Below are positions 17,612 through 20,440 of a stretch of 20,440 nucleotides of DNA, piece after piece. The notes below the pieces were generated by a model. That model saw nothing but the letters and a program-made list of their open reading frames with translations. It did not search any database and was not told the origin of the DNA. The stretch lies in assembly GCA_900539175.1 (NCBI GenBank), contig UQAW01000071.1:1-20440 (forward strand), given 5' to 3'. This DNA is from an uncultured Lachnospiraceae bacterium. Lineage in GTDB: Bacteria; Bacillota; Clostridia; Lachnospirales; Lachnospiraceae. How positions within the stretch are numbered: position 1 is the first letter of the stretch; every line of letters starts with the position of its first letter. A program made the translations under genes and the position numbers.

Positions 17612-18577
17612 TTATTTTCCTTTCACCCCGTATACTTCGGAGAGCAGAATTGTCTTTAACGCCCAGTTTGAATGGGTCTTATATTCATTCATACGCTCTT
17701 TTTCAATGCTTCCCGATACAAGGGAAGGAGAAGCAACATCCCAGTTTAAGATGGATTTTGCATCGTCAAGGTCTTTCTGTGATACCTGATAGGCAGCATT
17801 TACCAGTGCAATCTGATTGGGATGGATCACGGTCTTGCCGATAAAACCGCATAAGCGGTCTTCTTTCAGTTCCTTCATCAATCCGGTATCCCAGTGACTG
17901 CCGCTGTAATATTCCCAGACAGGACCGGAGACCACGTAATCCATTCCAAATACGGTAATGATATCGGAGAGAATATCGGAAATCGGTTTTATGGCGTGGA
18001 TGGATTCATCGCTTCCTCTTCGGAGACCAAACATATGGCATAAATCATTTCCGCCGACCCGGATATTCAGTACCAGTTCCTCAATGTGATCTAACTTTTC
18101 TTTTAACGTATATAGAATCTGGTATCTGTTCCGAAGATCAATCAGAGTGGGGCTTTCAAAAATGGGCATCATGTAGATTGGTCTTTCAGAATTCTGATTG
18201 ATGAGAGAAACTGCGCTGATAAAATCATCTGCATTTTCAAGGGAAAACTTAGGGATGATAAATCCGGTAATCAGTTCCCCGGAATCCCCAAAACGTCTCA
18301 TTAAATCTATGATCTGGCCAGATTGCCGGACTCTTATAAATATCTTAGGTATAAAAAATTGTCTGCTTTTTGAAAACGTAAAAAGCGTCTGGATGGTATG
18401 TACCAATTTATGTTCTGCCTCTTCCACGCAGTCATCATGAATGGTATCCTCAAGACATAATGCAAGAGAATAGTGACTGCCGAATTTTTGATGAACCAAC
18501 GAATGAACAATGCTCTCTTTGTTCGCAGGGCAGTACAAAAGGGCGCCGACACTATAGTATCGTATTGAGTTTTTCAC
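17612..18577 (-). CDS. CitE-like C-C bond lyase (HpcH/HpaI aldolase/citrate lyase family, Ter-associated)
   Basis: TIM-barrel lyase of 321 residues related to citrate lyase beta subunit. It starts with GTG (18575-18577) behind AAGGAGC with 7-base spacing. Conserved features are CLEDTIHDD (E43, D44), FIRVR (R82), GFIIPK (K110), the metal-ligand glutamate in MPIFESP (E141), GGNDLCHMFG (175-184) and GKTVIHPNQ (248-256). This matches the C-C_Bond_Lyase branch found with PRTase-TRSP and StiP genes in Ter biosynthetic modules. There it is predicted to make or break a C-C bond in the unknown metabolite. It lies on the strand opposite to its usual partners at 12715-14878. Confidence 0.87.
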   Translation of the reverse strand: MKNSIRYYSVGALLYCPANKESIVHSLVHQKFGSHYSLALCLEDTIHDDCVEEAEHKLVHTIQTLFTFSKSRQFFIPKIFIRVRQSGQIIDLMRRFGDSGELITGFIIPKFSLENADDFISAVSLINQNSERPIYMMPIFESPTLIDLRNRYQILYTLKEKLDHIEELVLNIRVGGNDLCHMFGLRRGSDESIHAIKPISDILSDIITVFGMDYVVSGPVWEYYSGSHWDTGLMKELKEDRLCGFIGKTVIHPNQIALVNAAYQVSQKDLDDAKSILNWDVASPSLVSGSIEKERMNEYKTHSNWALKTILLSEVYGVKGK

Positions 18578-18617
18578 GTAAAATGCTCCTTATGATGTAA
18601 TTGCTTATGATCAAAGT

Positions 18618-18626
18618 ATTATAGCA
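18618..18626 (-). promoter_or_regulatory. Extended -10 promoter of the lyase/AIM24 operon
   Basis: On the - strand TGC precedes TATAAT (18618-18623), the same TGCTATAAT as in the kinase promoter. The leader would be about 34 bases. The -35 region is only A/T-rich. It is divergent from the protease gene at 18930. Confidence 0.65.
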
Positions 18627-18664
18627 TTTTTTAAAATAAATTCATAGTTATTTCTTAAATGATA

Positions 18665-18673
18665 TGGTAAAAT
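18665..18673 (+). promoter_or_regulatory. Weak candidate promoter of the YceG-protease fusion gene
   Basis: TGG followed by TAAAAT (18668-18673) is an extended -10-like sequence; the -35 position has TAGTTA at 17-base spacing. If used, the mRNA leader would be about 250 bases and would carry both 51-bp repeats and repeat copy B. Confidence 0.3.
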
Positions 18674-18684
18674 TGATGTGATAC

Positions 18685-18735
18685 AAGGGTCAAAAGGTTA
18701 TGCGTTTCATGCTTGCATGAAAAAGCATGACTTTG
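18685..18735 (+). repeat. 51-bp direct repeat, left copy
   Basis: Identical over all 51 bases to 18832-18882. It contains two mutually exclusive hairpins: TTTCATGC (18705-18712) with GCATGAAA (18715-18722), or TCATGCTT (18707-18714) with AAGCATGA (18723-18730). Confidence 0.9.
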
Positions 18736-18770
18736 AGACCCGTAAAACATGAGAAAGTAGCCCGAATAGG

Positions 18771-18834
18771 GCGGATTTCGAATGTTTTTAGGATTGCGGG
18801 AGCATGAAATGCGGAGCAATCCGTGTATCATAAG
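18771..18834 (+). repeat. Dispersed intergenic repeat, copy B
   Basis: Aligns to copy A along its length. The stem is GGATTGC (18791-18797) with GCAATCC (18816-18822); the inner hairpin is GCAT (18802-18805), loop GAA, ATGC (18809-18812). Against copy A, one outer and one inner base pair are changed on both sides so that pairing is kept. A short GCCC/GGGC hairpin (18760-18772) precedes it. Confidence 0.78.
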
Positions 18835-18882
18835 GGTCAAAAGGTTATGCGTTTCATGCTTGCATGAAAAAGCATGACTTTG
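18832..18882 (+). repeat. 51-bp direct repeat, right copy
   Basis: Exact duplicate of 18685-18735, offset by 147 bases and overlapping the last bases of copy B. It is followed at once by the box CTTTCATGTATGGTGATG (18884-18901), also seen at 9004 and, inverted, at 16663-16676. Confidence 0.9.
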
Positions 18883-18929
18883 GCTTTCATGTATGGTGAT
18901 GGCTATGTTACGTGAGAAGGTGAAGCAAT

Positions 18930-20387
18930 ATGGAGGATGAAAATTTAAAAACCAGATATAATGTGATGAACATCCCATCTTTGGATGCATTTGCAAAGAT
19001 GAAAGGTGGTATCAATCATGGGTGTAAAGATGTCTATTTTATCAGGGCCGTGGGTGTCAATCAGACATTAGCGGTTGAACTTGAAAAGATGGACCGGACG
19101 TTGTCTGAGAATATGTTGGCGGGCAGGGGCAGATATCACAGAGTTGATCATCTTTCGAATCTTGTTTCGGCTGAGGAAATTGCCCGCTATTCTGCTTGCT
19201 ATGAAAATTGGATGAAGAATGGCAGAAAGTATGTAGTCACAAAAGTAACAGAAGAAAGAGAAGAACTGAAGAGGGTTCTTGGAAATACCTGTGATGTTGT
19301 TGCACGGCTTTTCAAAGGATGTACGCCCCATGTCAATGATTCCATAGAAAAGAATTTTGTTGTAAAATTGTTGTATTGGTTTGATATGGTTGGAGCAGAA
19401 CTGATGCAGGATTGGGATTTCAGATGTTCTATGAAAATTGTGTTCAGCAATATCATAAAAAGGCAGGAATATCTCTTTTGCTACTTGCTCACCCTGATGG
19501 GGGCGGATGTACTTTTGCTGCAATGTCAATCGGACATTGAGGAGCAATTGGAAAAACTGGGCTTGTCAAAGAAAATGATACTGGGTTCTTTTCAGGAATG
19601 CAGGATTCCACCTTATAATCCTTGTATTTATCAGGAAACTTCGGTTTCGGAGAAAGCTGACAAGGAAATATCCCATCCGGTTGTCGATATCAGAAGACCG
19701 GATCGGGATCTCAAAACCAGAGCTGCAGTAGCAGAATCACAGAGAATGGCGAGAAAGCCGGAAAATATCAAGGCTAAGGAAAATACCGGAATCCGGGAAA
19801 GGATCAGGAGTCAGGAAAAAGATTTTGAGGAACTGGCGCTGTTGGCATCGTCGGTTGTTATGATTACGATACATGACAGAAAAGGTGATATCATAGGAAC
19901 CGGGTCAGGCATTATGGTTGGAAGAGACGGATATATTCTGACCAATAATCATGTCGCCAGCGGGGGACAGTTTTATTCTGTACGAATTGAGGATGAAGAA
20001 GAGGTTTATGCCACGGATGAGGTGATTAAGTATAACCAGGTTCTGGATCTGGCGGTGATACGGATCAACCGGACGTTGTGTCCCCTTCCGGTTTATAAGG
20101 GCGGAAAGGAACTGGTCCGGGGACAGAAAGTCGTTGCCATCGGAAGTCCGCTGGGGTTGTTTAATTCCGTTTCAAATGGAATTATTTCTGGATTTCGGAA
20201 GCTTGACGGTGTGGATATGATTCAGTTTACGGCTCCGATTTCACACGGCAGTTCGGGGGGAGCTGTATTGAATATGCTTGGAGAGGTGATCGGCATCAGT
20301 ACGGCGGGGATAGATAACGGTCAGAATATTAATCTGGCGGTCGGATATGAGTGTATCAATCATTTTATCAGAGGGTTTACATATTAG
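18930..20387 (+). CDS. YceG-like domain fused to an HtrA/trypsin-like serine protease
   Basis: Protein of 485 residues without signal peptide or membrane segment, so presumably cytosolic. ATG 18930 follows AAGGTGA by 6 bases. Residues 1-215 resemble the YceG component of Ter biosynthetic modules: DVYFIRAVGV near the start and KRQEYLFCYLLTLMGADVLLL near 170-195. Residues of about 215-295 are a charged linker. The C-terminal 190 residues are a trypsin-fold protease with GTGSGIMVGRDGYILTNNHV (H341), LDLAVI (D373) and HGSSGGAV (S442), a complete triad; no PDZ domain follows. HtrA-type proteases are usually exported, so an intracellular form fused to a Ter-module domain is notable. It may be a stress-triggered effector; this is inference. 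YceG assignment rests on remembered family motifs only. Confidence 0.8.
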   Translation: MEDENLKTRYNVMNIPSLDAFAKMKGGINHGCKDVYFIRAVGVNQTLAVELEKMDRTLSENMLAGRGRYHRVDHLSNLVSAEEIARYSACYENWMKNGRKYVVTKVTEEREELKRVLGNTCDVVARLFKGCTPHVNDSIEKNFVVKLLYWFDMVGAELMQDWDFRCSMKIVFSNIIKRQEYLFCYLLTLMGADVLLLQCQSDIEEQLEKLGLSKKMILGSFQECRIPPYNPCIYQETSVSEKADKEISHPVVDIRRPDRDLKTRAAVAESQRMARKPENIKAKENTGIRERIRSQEKDFEELALLASSVVMITIHDRKGDIIGTGSGIMVGRDGYILTNNHVASGGQFYSVRIEDEEEVYATDEVIKYNQVLDLAVIRINRTLCPLPVYKGGKELVRGQKVVAIGSPLGLFNSVSNGIISGFRKLDGVDMIQFTAPISHGSSGGAVLNMLGEVIGISTAGIDNGQNINLAVGYECINHFIRGFTY

Positions 20388-20440
20388 AGCGTGTTTGAAA
20401 ATTCATTCCCGCAATCTGCATCCCCCACTTTGCGGTCTAT
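20388..20440 (+). repeat. Hairpin element after the protease gene, cut by the window end
   Basis: Straight after the stop, GAGCGTGTTTGAAAATTC leads into a hairpin CCGCAA (20409-20414) with TTGCGG (20430-20435). The opening ATTAGAGCGT also stands at 14885-14894 directly before copy A, so this may be another intergenic repeat. No T-run is visible before the window ends. Confidence 0.4.

Noticed and set aside
18685..18882. CRISPR array
   Set aside because: Only two copies exist, the repeat is 51 bp, the interval holds another repeat family rather than a spacer, and no cas gene is present.
9068..20440. tRNA or rRNA genes in the intergenic spaces
   Set aside because: No cloverleaf with a T-arm GTTCRA-type motif or CCA end and no rRNA sequence is seen; the hairpins found are accounted for by terminators and the repeat family.

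Overview
The window looks like the left end of a contig from a low-GC Gram-positive anaerobe of the class Clostridia, most likely a gut Lachnospiraceae member. The evidence is strong AGGAGG-type ribosome binding sites, two very large secreted proteins ending in three S-layer homology (SLH) repeats, a YesM/YesN-type two-component pair, and extended -10 promoters. This placement is an inference; no rRNA or other marker gene is present. The first 33 bases are not genomic: they match the Illumina TruSeq adapter tail with one substitution.

Region 1 (about 34-8972) encodes two SLH-anchored cell-surface proteins on the + strand. The first combines cadherin-like beta-sandwich domains, a PQQ-type beta-propeller and helical linkers. 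The second has a central region resembling an (alpha/alpha)6 glycosidase, flanked by two copies of one beta-sandwich module. Strong terminators and a separate promoter divide them. Region 2 (9180-12615) holds a sensor histidine kinase and an overlapping AraC-type response regulator. They are transcribed from an extended -10 promoter that sits inside a perfect inverted repeat and behind helically phased A-tracts. The pair may control the neighbouring polysaccharide or cell-wall genes, but the sequence does not show this directly.

Region 3 (12628-20387) carries pieces of the biosynthetic module associated with tellurium-resistance (Ter) stress systems: a PRTase with a TRSP domain, a StiP/PRTase-like protein with a PELOTA-type C-terminus, a CitE-like C-C bond lyase, and a protein whose N-terminal half resembles YceG and is fused to a cytosolic HtrA/trypsin-like serine protease. 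An AIM24-family protein is co-oriented with the lyase. TerD, HAD and ATP-grasp partners are not in the window. The module is split across strands. It also contains a frameshifted AAA-ATPase/PD-(D/E)XK nuclease gene of the PF09820/PF08011 type.

The most unusual signal is a family of dispersed intergenic repeats with a hairpin that shows compensatory base changes between copies. Copies lie at 14891-14954 (+), 16644-16708 (-) and 18771-18834 (+), with a related partial element at 9004-9038. The copies sit at the junctions of the rearranged Ter-type segment, bracketing the ATPase gene and the minus-strand lyase/AIM24 pair. A perfect 51-bp direct repeat flanks the 18771 copy and can fold into two mutually exclusive hairpins, in what would be the leader of the YceG-protease fusion gene.
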